Source: OFTM10 sp964344055
Lineage (GTDB): Bacteria > Actinomycetota > Acidimicrobiia > Acidimicrobiales > Aldehydirespiratoraceae
Direction of reading: 5' to 3'
Assembly: GCA_964344055.1 (NCBI GenBank)
Contig: CAYFLT010000004.1
Span: forward strand, 73,000-136,999
Length of the DNA: 64,000 nucleotides
The notes under the pieces are model-generated. The model made no database searches. It worked only from the letters and a program-made list of their open reading frames with translations, and was not told the DNA's origin. Shown here in pieces: positions 16,558 to 26,852 of the stretch (position 1 is the first letter of the stretch; the number at the start of each line of letters is the position of its first letter). The position numbers and the translations under genes were made by a program.

Positions 16558-16977
16558 ATGAGTGGAATCAACATCGAAGACTACGAACTGTTCGCCGGCC
16601 TCGACAAGAAGGAACTGCAGAAGATCGGTCGACTGTCGACCGCCATGTCCGTCGACGCCGGCAGAGCCGTGACCGTCGAGGGCACACGCGGCCGGGAGTG
16701 CTTCATGGTGCTCTCCGGCACCGTTGGGGTCGAGCGCCACGGCGAACGGGTCGCCGAGGTCGGGCCCGGCGCAGTCGTCGGCGAGATCGCCCTGCTCGAC
16801 TCGAACAGCCATGTCCGTACCGCTACCGCCACCGCACTGAGCGACACCGACATCCTTGTGTTCTCCGCTCAGGAGTTCCGCGACCTCGTCGCTGAGCACC
16901 CGACGGTCGCCGAGCGCATCGAGCGGGCCGCCGTCCAGCGGCTCGTCGAGGATCTCCACACCGAAGAAACCCACTGA
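16558..16977 (+). CDS. Single-domain cyclic nucleotide-binding protein
   Basis: A 139-residue protein that is almost only one cNMP-binding domain: LFAGLDKKELQKIGRLS, then the beta-roll with GRECFMVLSGTVGVER, the binding cassette GPGAVVGEIALLDSNSHVRTAT with G-E and the ligand-contact arginine, and a C-terminal helix. There is no DNA-binding or enzyme domain, so it is likely a cNMP sensor acting through a partner. GGAGAGAGGAG gives a strong ribosome binding site. It is divergent from the Crp-like regulator and probably co-regulated with it. Confidence 0.85.
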   Translation: MSGINIEDYELFAGLDKKELQKIGRLSTAMSVDAGRAVTVEGTRGRECFMVLSGTVGVERHGERVAEVGPGAVVGEIALLDSNSHVRTATATALSDTDILVFSAQEFRDLVAEHPTVAERIERAAVQRLVEDLHTEETH

Positions 16978-17008
16978 CTCATCCCGGCGGGTGACTCATC
17001 CCGGCGGG
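16975..17008. repeat. 17-bp tandem duplication at a gene end
   Basis: The unit TGACTCATCCCGGCGGG occurs twice in direct tandem, the first copy beginning with the stop codon of the cNMP-binding gene. It looks like a small slippage duplication. The rest of the gap to 17143 shows nothing else I can support. Confidence 0.7.
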
Positions 17009-17143
17009 GAACCGCGGCGGCCGGTCGGCGGGACTGGCCGCCGCTTCGCGTTCAGCTCCAGAGTCCTTCCTGGACCGCCTGGCGCCACAAGCGGGCGAGG
17101 AACGCCGCCATTGCTGGACGAGCCGTGTGAACCGGCGAACTGA

Positions 17144-18172
17144 CTAGGCCGAGAGTTCGGCGAAGGCCTGGATCGCGGTGTCGACGTCGTCGTCGCTGAT
17201 GTCGAGATGGGTGACGAGGCGGGCGGTGGTCCGCTTCTTGCTCGGGGCGATGAGCGTGTTGATGCCGCGCTCGAGGAGTTGGGCTTGGAGTTCGGTCGTG
17301 TCTCCGTCGATCGCGACGAAGACCATGTTCGTGGCCTGCCCGGCGACCTCTATGCCGGGGATGTCGCAGAGCCCCTTGGCGAGGCGGGCGGCGTTCTCGT
17401 GGTCGTCGGCGAGGCGGTCGATGTGGTGATCGAGGGCGTGGAGGCCGGCTGCCGCGATCACTCCGGCTTGTCGCATCGCACCGCCGAGGATCTTGCGCCA
17501 CTTGCGGGCCTCGGCGATCACGTCGGCCGCGCCGCTCAGGACCGAACCGACCGGCGCACCGAGTCCCTTCGACATACACATCGACACGGTGTCGAACGGC
17601 GCGGCCAGTTCGGCACCACTGATACCGAGGTCGACGGTGGCGTTCCACATGCGGGCGCCGTCGAGATGGATCGCCAGCCCTGCCTCCCGACCGACCGACA
17701 CCGCCTCCATCATCCGTTCGACCGACTGGGACTGGCCGTCCTTGGTGTTCTCCAGACAGAGGAGCTTGGTGCGGGCGAAGTGAGGGTCGTCCGGCTTGAT
17801 CGCCGCCGCAATGGCGTCCGGGTCGGGGAGCCCGTCGGACAGCATCGGCACCGGCTGTGGCTGGATGCTGCCGAGTACCGCCCCGCCGCCGGCCTCCCAG
17901 CGGTAGGTGTGCGCGTAGTCGCCGGCGATGTACTCGTCGCCCCGTTGGCAGTGCGCCATCAGGGCACACAGGTTCGACTGGGTGCCGCTGGAGACGAAGA
18001 GGGCGGCCTCCTTGCCGAGCCGTTCGGCCACGGTGGCCTCGAGCCGGTTGACGGTGGGGTCGTCGCCGAAGACGTCGTCGCCGAGCTCGGCGTCGGTCAT
18101 CGCCTTCTGCATGGCGGGGGTGGGCTGGGTGACGGTGTCAGAACGGAGATCGATCACGCCGCATTCTGGCAT
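17144..18172 (-). CDS. Low-specificity L-threonine aldolase
   Basis: A 342-residue PLP enzyme that cleaves L-threonine or L-allo-threonine to glycine and acetaldehyde. It begins MPECGVIDLRSDTVTQPTPA, the standard opening, with DDVFGDDPTVNRLE, LFVSSGTQSNL (cofactor phosphate contact), the PLP aspartate region in IHLDGARMWNA and the Schiff-base lysine in SMCMSKGLGAPVGSVL. The start codon sits inside the left arm of a palindromic repeat, so the true leader is that hairpin. It is divergent from the phytanoyl-CoA dioxygenase homologue. Confidence 0.93.
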   Translation of the reverse strand: MPECGVIDLRSDTVTQPTPAMQKAMTDAELGDDVFGDDPTVNRLEATVAERLGKEAALFVSSGTQSNLCALMAHCQRGDEYIAGDYAHTYRWEAGGGAVLGSIQPQPVPMLSDGLPDPDAIAAAIKPDDPHFARTKLLCLENTKDGQSQSVERMMEAVSVGREAGLAIHLDGARMWNATVDLGISGAELAAPFDTVSMCMSKGLGAPVGSVLSGAADVIAEARKWRKILGGAMRQAGVIAAAGLHALDHHIDRLADDHENAARLAKGLCDIPGIEVAGQATNMVFVAIDGDTTELQAQLLERGINTLIAPSKKRTTARLVTHLDISDDDVDTAIQAFAELSA

Positions 18173-18217
18173 CTGTGACACATACGGACCGTATGGCGGT
18201 CCGTATGTGTCACAGAT
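18171..18217. repeat. TGACACAT-type palindromic repeat, copy 1 (perfect)
   Basis: Arms 18171-18190 and 18198-18217 (ATCTGTGACACATACGGACC and its exact complement) surround the 7-nt loop GTATGGC. It overlaps the start codon region of threonine aldolase. Confidence 0.9.
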
Positions 18218-18230
18218 CGCGAGGGTTGGG

Positions 18231-18279
18231 GATCTGTGACATCTGGGGACCGTGTGATGGTCCGTATGTGTCACAGATC
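18231..18279. repeat. TGACACAT-type palindromic repeat, copy 2 (imperfect)
   Basis: Right arm GGTCCGTATGTGTCACAGAT is identical to copy 1, while the left arm, GATCTGTGACATCTGGGGAC, has drifted. Loop GTGTGAT, again 7 nt. It lies just upstream of the phytanoyl-CoA dioxygenase homologue. Confidence 0.85.
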
Positions 18280-18302
18280 GGTGGGTCACCTACGTTGAAC
18301 CC

Positions 18303-19109
18303 ATGGGATCGACCGTCGAGGAACATCTCGCCCGAATCGAGGACGACGGCTACACGGTGTTGGAGGACGTCATCCCGCTCGACCTGGCCGACGCCCTCGT
18401 GGACGACCTGGCCCGCCTGGAACGGGAACTGCAGATCACACCGTCGAACAACTCATTCGAGGGCGGGCGCACGACTCGGGTCTACAACCTGCTCGCGCAC
18501 GGCGGCCCGTGGACCGAGGTGCCGGTCCATGCGGACGTACTGCCGCTCGTCCAGGGTGTCCTCGGCGACGGGCCGTTGATCTCGTCGGTCTCGTCGATCG
18601 CGATCGGGCCTGGAGAGCGGGCCCAGCCGATCCACGCGGACGACCAGGCGATGCCGTTCGACCGGCCCCACTGCGCAGTCGTGTGCAACTCGATGTGGGC
18701 GCTCACCGACTTCACCGAGGCCAACGGCGCCACCCGCATCCTCCCCGGCACCCACAAGGCGGACCACTCGCCGCCCTACGGCGTGCCAGTCGACGGGACC
18801 ATTGCGGCCGAGATGTCGAAGGGGTCGATCCTGGTGTGGAACGGCGCCATGTGGCATGGCGGTGGGTCCAACCAGACCGACGAGACCCGTATCGGTATCG
18901 CCATGAACTACTGCGCCGGCTGGATCCGCCAGCAGGAGAACCAGCAGCTCGGGATCCCTACGGAGATGATGGCCACCTTCTCACCCGAGTTGCGGGGGCT
19001 CTGCGGCCTCGGCGTCTACAAGGGCCTGATCGGCCACATCGACAAGCGCACCCCGGCCGATCGCCTCTACGGCGACAACCCCACCCCCAACCTCTTCGAC
19101 GTCACGTAG
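18303..19109 (+). CDS. Phytanoyl-CoA dioxygenase (PhyH) family protein
   Basis: A 268-residue Fe(II)/2-oxoglutarate oxygenase homologue. It opens with DDGYTVLEDVIPLDLADALV, typical of PhyH; the iron ligands are visible as PIHADDQ (H-x-D, near residue 117) and the distal histidine in MWHGGGSNQT, followed by RIGIAMNYC with the co-substrate arginine. NGATRILPGTHK is a conserved turn before the last strands. Family members hydroxylate lipids, amino acids or secondary metabolites; substrate unknown. TGACACAT-type hairpins lie on both sides of the gene. Confidence 0.9.
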   Translation: MGSTVEEHLARIEDDGYTVLEDVIPLDLADALVDDLARLERELQITPSNNSFEGGRTTRVYNLLAHGGPWTEVPVHADVLPLVQGVLGDGPLISSVSSIAIGPGERAQPIHADDQAMPFDRPHCAVVCNSMWALTDFTEANGATRILPGTHKADHSPPYGVPVDGTIAAEMSKGSILVWNGAMWHGGGSNQTDETRIGIAMNYCAGWIRQQENQQLGIPTEMMATFSPELRGLCGLGVYKGLIGHIDKRTPADRLYGDNPTPNLFDVT

Positions 19110-19129
19110 ACCGCACCAACCGGCTTTTC

Positions 19130-19166
19130 TGACACATTCGGACCGTATGGCGGTCCGAATGTGTCA
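19130..19166. repeat. TGACACAT-type palindromic repeat, copy 3
   Basis: Arms TGACACATTCGGACC (19130-19144) and its exact complement (19152-19166) flank the 7-nt loop GTATGGC, the same loop as copy 1. It lies between convergent genes, and the TGA at 19164-19166 (minus strand) is the stop codon of the giant protein. Confidence 0.9.
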
Positions 19167-22100
19167 CAGATCGCGGTTGGGGTGGAGCGCCGCCCTCGCC
19201 TCGGCCTCGTCCTCGGGGGAGTAGCTGGTGACGTGGGCGATCAGACCGTCGGCGTCGAGCTCGACGAGCTGGAGGAGCTCGTTCGCCCAGTCCGAGCTCG
19301 GATCGTCGGCCGTCAGCCGAACGAGGGCCCGCTGATCGCCCGCGACGGCGACGACGGCCAACGTGTGAGGCGTCTCCGCGGGGACGTGCGCCAGGAGAAG
19401 CTCCAGGTAGTCGCGCACCCCCGACATCGTCAGCTCCGGTGAGCGGACGAGCCGCCGCCGATCGGTACTGACCGCGTTGCGTGCAGTGAGTGCGATGGCC
19501 GCATCGATGTCACGTTGGTCGAACACGAGGTCCCAGAACCGGATGCCGAGCTCAGACGCCTGGTTGGTCGGACGGGTCAGCTCTTCGAACCGGGCCAGGG
19601 CTGCGTCGAGCTCGTCGACGTCGTAGAAGTCCTGGCGGACCACCACTCCGCCGTCGAGTTGCCCGACTGCCAGAATCGACCACGAGAACTCGTCGGTCGT
19701 CTCGATTCGGATCTCGAGGACGCTGGTGACCTCGGCGTTGGCATGGACGCGGGTGAGCATGGTGGTCCGGTCCGGTGTGATCTCCTTCGCGGACTCCATC
19801 AGCGCGAGGCGGCCTTCGAGGTCGACCTGGCCCATACCGGTGGCCCGATGGTCGACTGCGACGAGATCCGGCGAGTACACCTCGCGGGCGAGCGCCAGGT
19901 CCCTAGCGGCCTCGGCTCGGATCGAGCGAACCACGACCTCCCACCCGGGCCGCAGACGAGCGTCGAGAGACTCGCCGTACCACTCGTCCAGCCTGGCGAT
20001 CGCGTTGTCGAGCTGGTCGAGGTTGTAGGTCGCTTGACGTAGCACCCGGCCGTCTCCGTCAACCTTGGTGACGTCGAGTCGTTCGACCATGTAGTCGTCG
20101 GTCGTCCAGTGATAGGCCGTCGAAGTGAGGGCGATCATCTCCTCCCGTGTCGCGAGCGTCTCCACCTGGGCATTCATGACCGGTGCGTTTGCGATCGTGT
20201 CCTCCACGACCTGGCGGACTCCGGCCTTGGTGCTGGAGGCGGCCAACAGTGGCCGCAGGTCCTCGATGATCGCGTCATCATGGAACGTGGCGATGACCCC
20301 CTCCGAGTCCTGCGCCACCAGCCGGGCGTTCCCGGCGGTCACCGCCTCCGAGGCACGGTTCGACAGCCTCGAAGGCGGTGGCGTGTCCAGCTTCTCGAAG
20401 CGGTCGAGTGCGGTGGCGAGATCGTCGGGATCGAAGAACTCCGATCGAGCTATCCGGCCATCAGCGATCCTGGAGACACCGACGAGCGTCCACTCGAAAC
20501 CTCCCTCGTCGGTGCCGGTCGCGATCGAGACCGCTCCGTCTCGGCTCACGCGCGGGATGTGGAGGATCCGCATGCGTCGATCAGGGGCGACCTCGCGGAA
20601 CGCATGGAGCCTGTCGATCCATCCATCACGATCGAGCGACCCCATGCCGAGTGTCCGGTGGTCGACGAAGCTGAAGTCTTCGCGGTACAGGCGGGCTGCG
20701 AGTTCGGGGTTGGTGTCATCCTCAACGACAACCGACTCTCGCAGCGCCCGATGCACCGTCCGTAGATCCGGCGGGAGCGAATCGGCGTACCAGTTTTCGA
20801 GCGCTTCGAAAGCACCTCCTTCGTTGTCGAGGTCGAAGGTGAGAACCCAGTGGATCCGGTCGTGCTCATCGAGCCGCTGGAGATGGAGGTAGCCGAAGGC
20901 GATTGTTGATGAGTCGGGTGTCGCGTACCGATGCAGCGAGATCCGGTCTCCTCGGGTGGCGACGGTCTCTGTAGTGATCTGCCCGAAGCCGGCCAGAGCT
21001 TCGCGAGCGCCGGAGATGTACATGTCGCGGTCGAAGGTCATTCCGCCCAGGCCGGTCCGAAGCGACTGCGCGCCAAAGTCGGGGGCGAGGAGTTCGGCGA
21101 GGACTTCGAGGCGACCCTGGTTGCTCGCGAGTGAGTGTTCATCGTGGACCCTCACCGAGGTGGTGACCGGAGCACCGCCGGCGAGGCCGGGTTCCGATGA
21201 CGTCCCCGCGGGGACGTCATCGTGGCCCAGCTCGTCGAATCGCGCGAGAGCGACGTCCATGTCGTCGATGTCGAACCACTCCATCCGGTTGACCAGCTCT
21301 CCCTCCATCTGAATCAGCACGAGCCGCAGCGAGTCCAACTCCAACGACTCTCCTGACGTGACCATGCTCGCCACGTCCCACAGCAACACGTCCTCGGTGA
21401 GACGCAGGAACCGGCGGGCGACGATGACCCAGTCGCCCCGCTCGTGGAGCTGGGGCAGCGACTCGAGGTAGGCGTCGATGGTGAGCTCCCCGAAGCCCAG
21501 CTCCCGGTGGTCGATCAGCCGGAACGAGTCGGTCACCGACTCTCGCAACCGCTCGCTCTGCTCCTCGCGTAGCACCTCCCCCAGCCGGACGGCCCATTCG
21601 AGGAACTCGGCGTGGGCGGCGCCTTCGCCTTCGACCCACCAGTCCCCGAGCTTTCGCATCGCCGCGACGAGGTCACTGCCATCGAAGGTGTGCTGGCGGA
21701 CACGGCGACCCTGGTCGTCGGTCTCGATCAGCGAGAGCGAAGCGATCGACCACTCATCGTCGTTGCCGGTCTCGAATCGGCACAGCGAAAGCCTGTTCCC
21801 TCGGATCGCGACCGGTGCCATCCGTTGCTGGCCGAGCTCCTCGACGAACTGCCTCACCGTTTCGACCGGACCCTCGCGCCCGTACCTGGTCCCGAGCGCA
21901 ACCGAGCGACTGGACTCGCCGCGGAACTCGGGGGCATGTAGCTCGAGCACCTCGCCCCACCGACCGGCGTTTCCCAGCTCCACGAACAGCCGTTCCGACT
22001 CGACTGCGAGGTTGGAGAGGTCGTGGCGTTCGGCGGTCAGCTCCTCGAATCGTGCCAGGGCGGCGTCGAGGTCGTCTGGGCTGAAGAACTCGCCTTGCTC

Positions 22101-25100
22101 CTGTAGTCCGCCTCGGATGACCTGGAGGAACCAGAAGCGCCACTCGTTGCCGTCGGCGTCGCAGAGGTGCGTGTCCATGATCAGGCCACTCTCGGAGATG
22201 GCGGGCACATCCCGGTTGCGAGGGCGCACCGTTGGAGCAATCTCGAAGAACGACCGCTGGCGGTCGAGCCCGCCCGTCCTGTCGACGGTGCCGAAGCCTC
22301 CGACTCGATGGTCGACCACCACGTAGTTCGGGCTGTGGAGTGCCGCCATCTGCTCGAAGTCGTTCGCTTCCCACACGCGCCAGCCCTCTCGGGCGAGCGC
22401 GAACGTGCGCCGCTGTCGTCCGTCGAGGCTCTCGGTGAAGAGCTGATCGAGCGACTCGAAGGCGTCGTCCAACTGATCCTCGGGATGGAAGATGGCCCGA
22501 TCGATGAGCCCGTCGTCGTCGACTCGGACCACGGCGTAGGTGGTCGACTCGAAATCGTTCTCCGCGGTCATCACGAAGGTGAAGAGACCGAGACGGTCGC
22601 CTCGGAGCGCGACGGTTTCCTGCTCGAATCTCGTGCCGAATTCGACCCTCGATCGGAGCGCGTCGATGATCTCGGATGCGGTACCGGTGGGATTGCCCAT
22701 CGAGCGGTGGTCGGCGCTCCTGAAGTCGGTGGAGAAGAAGCCGTGAAGCTCGTCGTGGGCTCCACGGTTCAGTGCCCCGAACCACGCCTCGTACGCCTCG
22801 GTGGCCGGATTCCGGCGGGGGCCGGTCGGTGGTGCGGTGAGCTCCTCGAAACGGGCCACTGCAGCCTCGAGGTCGGCCGGATCGAAGAACTCGGATCGAG
22901 TGACGAGACCGTTGTCGATGATCGTCAACGCGAGGAGGTCCCATCGGTTGCCGTCGGCGTCGCGCATCCCGCCGACCATGACCAGTCCTCGGGCGTTGTG
23001 GGCGATGATCGCGGTTGTGTCGGCCCACGTGGTCGGCTGAACCCGCCAGACCGCCTCGGACCGCTCGACCCACCCGTCGACGTCGATGGTGCCGAAGTTC
23101 TGAACGCCGGTCCGCCGATCGACGAACTCAGCGCCTGCCGTGAAGCACTCCTTCATGGCGGGGGCATCGTGCCGGCTGTAGGCGGACCAGGCTCGGTGAG
23201 CCGTCTCGAACGTCACCCGCTCGTCACCTCGAAGCGCCTCGGCGTACCATTCGTCGAGGAGGGCGAACGCGGTCGTCTCGTCGTCGATGTCGAAGGTGTC
23301 TTGCCGGCGCCGCAGTCCATCCGCTGTCGTCTCGGTGACCTGGAGGAACTCGAACGTCCAGGTTGCATCCGGTTCCCAGACAGCTCGGCTGAGTAGGAGC
23401 TTCTCACCACGAGTCGCAATGCTCGTGACCGTGCCTCGTCCGAACGTGGCTCTGGCATCTGCACAACCGTCGAGATATCCCTCGCCGGTGAGGACCATGT
23501 TCCCGGCGCCGCTGCGATGCGAGTGGCTCGCAAAGTCGTCGGTGAGCACTGCCCGCAGGTCGTCCCAGCGCTCATCGTTGACCGCAGCAATCCAGTCCTG
23601 CTCGACGCGCTCGGCGAGCGTGGACGGATGAACCGATGACTCACTCAGGTTCTCGAAGGTCGAGGCTGCTGTGCTCCAGTCGTCTGGGTCGAACAGGTCG
23701 ACTCGCTCGACCATGCCCTCGCGGATTCGGTACACGGCCCAGAACCGCCACTCATTACCGGCGGGATCAACGATCGAGTAGTCGGTCAGCACGCCGTCGG
23801 CCGAGACGTTCGGCACACGGTGAAGGATGTTGCCAATCCCGGGCGCGACGTCGACGAAGGAACGTTGTCTTTCGAGCCACTCACTCCGATCGATCTGGCC
23901 GAAGCCACCCAATCGGTGATCGACCGCGATCAACGAAGGCCTGAGGTAGGGGTCGTCTTCGTGGTCGCGGTTCGGCCATTCAGCTCGGGCCGCCAACAGC
24001 ACCGCGAAGGTGGCTGCCTCGGACGGCGGCAGCGACTGGAGATACCACTCGTCGAGGAGCTCGTATGCCTGTGGAAGGTCCTCGGGGTCGAAAAGGACTT
24101 CGCGCTGGAGAAGGCCGTCGCGGTCGATTTCGACCGTCGCGATGATGGCGGTTTCCCAGTCGCCGCGATCGGCCTCTGACTTGATGAGGCAGTGGTGGTC
24201 GCCGCGGACGGCGAGCACCTCGGCACGCGGTGACGTGAGGGGCAGCTCGGTGAGCGACCGGTTCGCCATCTCCTCGATGTCGTCCGTCCCGACATGGCTC
24301 GTCTGGCGCAGGTGGCGTCGGTCCTCCAGCACCGAGTCGGGTCGCCGAAGCGCAGCCCGGACCTCCGGGTCGGCTTCGGGGAACGAACCGACCAGTCGGA
24401 GGATGACTTGCGACGCCCGATTCTCGAGGGCCGACCGTCGATCGCGCGTCAGCTCGTCGAAGCGGGCGAGCGCGACGTCGAGCTGGCCGGGGTCGAAGTA
24501 CTCGTTGCGTTGGATTCGACCGTCTCTGACGCTGTTGAGTGCGAGCAGGTCCCACCGGTTGCCCTCTCCATCCCGCATCCCGCCTTCGACGAGCAGCCCG
24601 GCCGGGTTGATGCCGTGGACCTTGGTCACGAAGGCGGTGATGTTCGGGGTCACCGACCAGATTGCCTGGGAGCGAGACACCCAGTCGTCTCGCCCTATCT
24701 CCCCGAAGTTCTGGGGGCCGGCCCGGTGATCCGCGATGACCGCGTCCGGCGCGTAGAAGCGCCGCATGGCATCGGCGTCGTGCTCTGAGTACGCCCGAGA
24801 GAGGGCGAGATTCGGGTGGTACACGGCAGCCTCCGCGCCGGGCAGCGACTCGAGATACCACTCATCGAGCAGCACCGAAGCTTCAGCGAGCTGCGCCGGT
24901 TCGAAGCTGGCGATCCGCTGTTGGACCCCTGAATCGTCGACTTCGAAGAGGATCAGCACCTCGAAGGCGAGGTCGTCCCCCACCCCGTACTCGCCCCGCG
25001 TGAGGCAGAGGTGCTCACCCCTCGTCGCCACGATCTCAGAGCGCCACTGAGCTCCCGGCAGATCGAAGTCGAAGGCGGTCTGGTTCATGTCTGACGCCGT

Positions 25101-26852
25101 CATGGCCGGGAGACCGAGGGGTCGCCTACCAATGAACGTGGCGTCCTCCGCGGCGAGTTTCGCGACCGCTTCGCGATCGCCGCGGTTCAGTGCCGCCAAG
25201 AGGGCCACCTGCGTCTGCTCGGCGATCGTCAGTTCGGGTGTCGAGGTCAACTCCTCAAAGCGGGCGATCGCGTGGTCGAGATCGTCGATGTCGAAGAACT
25301 CCTGTCGCGAGGCTCGCCCATCGCGAGTGAGGGCGATGCTGCACAGATCCCACCGATTGCCCGCAGTGTCCCACATACCTCCGGTGACTACGGATCCGGC
25401 AGGGGTGAGCCTCACGAAGCTCGTCGAGAGCGAGACGATCGTCGGCTCGACATCCCATATCGCGGCCGAACGCTCCACCCATTCGGTGACCCCGATGGCA
25501 TCGAAGTTCTGGACGCCCTTCCTCCTATCGACGATCACCGCGTCGGCGGTGTAGGTGGATCGGAGACGCTCGGAGTCCCGGGCGCAGAAGGCCATCGCCC
25601 CGGCGCGGCTCATCTCGACCACGGCGGCGCGGCCAGGATCGAGTTGCTCGGCGTACCAGTCGTCGAGTAGGTCGAGTGCGTCGACGAGGTCCTCCGGATC
25701 GAATACGACCTCGCGAACAACCCGGTCGTCGTCTCCCAGGTCGACAACGGAGAGCAGCCGCGACGTCCAGTCGCTCCGTCCGTAGGAGTAGTCGATCAGC
25801 GCGAGGTGATCCTCCCGGACCGCGATCACGTCGGTTGCGGTGACGGTGATCCGGCGGCCTGCCCGGTGAGGTTCCTGGAGCGCAGACTCGATGTCGTCGG
25901 TTCGGTAGTCGCGCTTGTGCAGATGGCGGCGGTCCTCGACGACCACCTCCGGGTGACGGTAGGCATCCATCGACTCGGAGCCTGCGGCGAGCTCGTCAAC
26001 GAGGCGGAGCCCGATGTCCGACGCTCGGTTGCGGATCTGGTTCCCCGTCGACGGCGTAGTCAGCTCGTCGAAGCGGGCGAAGGCCGCCTCGATCTGGTCG
26101 ACGTCGAATATTTCAATCCGGGCGATCCGGTCGATGCGCTGGATCTGCAAGTGGATTGCCTCGACCTCCAGCTCCAGGTCGGTGGCCGATCGGGCCCGCA
26201 TGATCGACTGGGCGAGCCATGCTCCCGGGAGGAGCCGGTGATAGGTGGAGATGAGGATGGAATCGACCTCGAGGCGGGCATCGGGATTGTCGACCTGGAT
26301 CTCGCGCCAATCGGCGGAGTTCCATCGCCAGGCCGTCATCGCTCGGTGGTCGACGAACTCGAAGTCCCCGGTGACGAGCTCGTCGACGGCGTCGGGATCA
26401 GGGAAACCGCTTCGATACCGCTCGGCAAGCTCGATCGTGCGACTGATCTCCTCGGGCTGATCCTCGAGCCAGAGACGGTCGAGCTCGATCAGTGCATCCG
26501 GGAGGTCCTCGACGTCGAACACCGCGCAACGCTTGAGGAGGCCATCGTCGGTGACCTCGAGAACGTTCAGGAATCCCAGAGTGAAGTCGTCGCCATCTGC
26601 CCAGGTCCATCGGCTGAGTGCGAATGTGTCGTCGCGAGTGGCGATCACTTCAGCGCCGCCTGAGCTGAAGGTCTCAGGGAGTCCCCGGACGGTCTCGATG
26701 AACGTCGATCCGTCGAAGTCGAGGTTTCCCAAGCCTGAACGCCGAGACGTTCCGCGGAAGTCGGGTGCGAGAAGAGCCTCCAGCTCCTCCCACCGTTGCT
26801 CGTCCAGCAGGCGTCGGCCCCGCTCGTTGACCCTCGTGGCAAGCGTCGGATG
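19164..26852 (-). repeat. Protein-level tandem array of 19 NTF2/SnoaL-like modules
   Basis: Module ends are marked by LDEWYAESL-type (A) or ARFEELT-type (B) helices. Some pairs are close relatives: the B modules carrying VQNFGTIDVDGWVERSE, PQNFGEIGRDDWVSRSQ and VQNFDAIGVTEWVERSA share most of their residues, as do the WRFW-containing B modules. At DNA level the copies are diverged, so the array is old or under selection and not a recent amplification. Confidence 0.8.
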
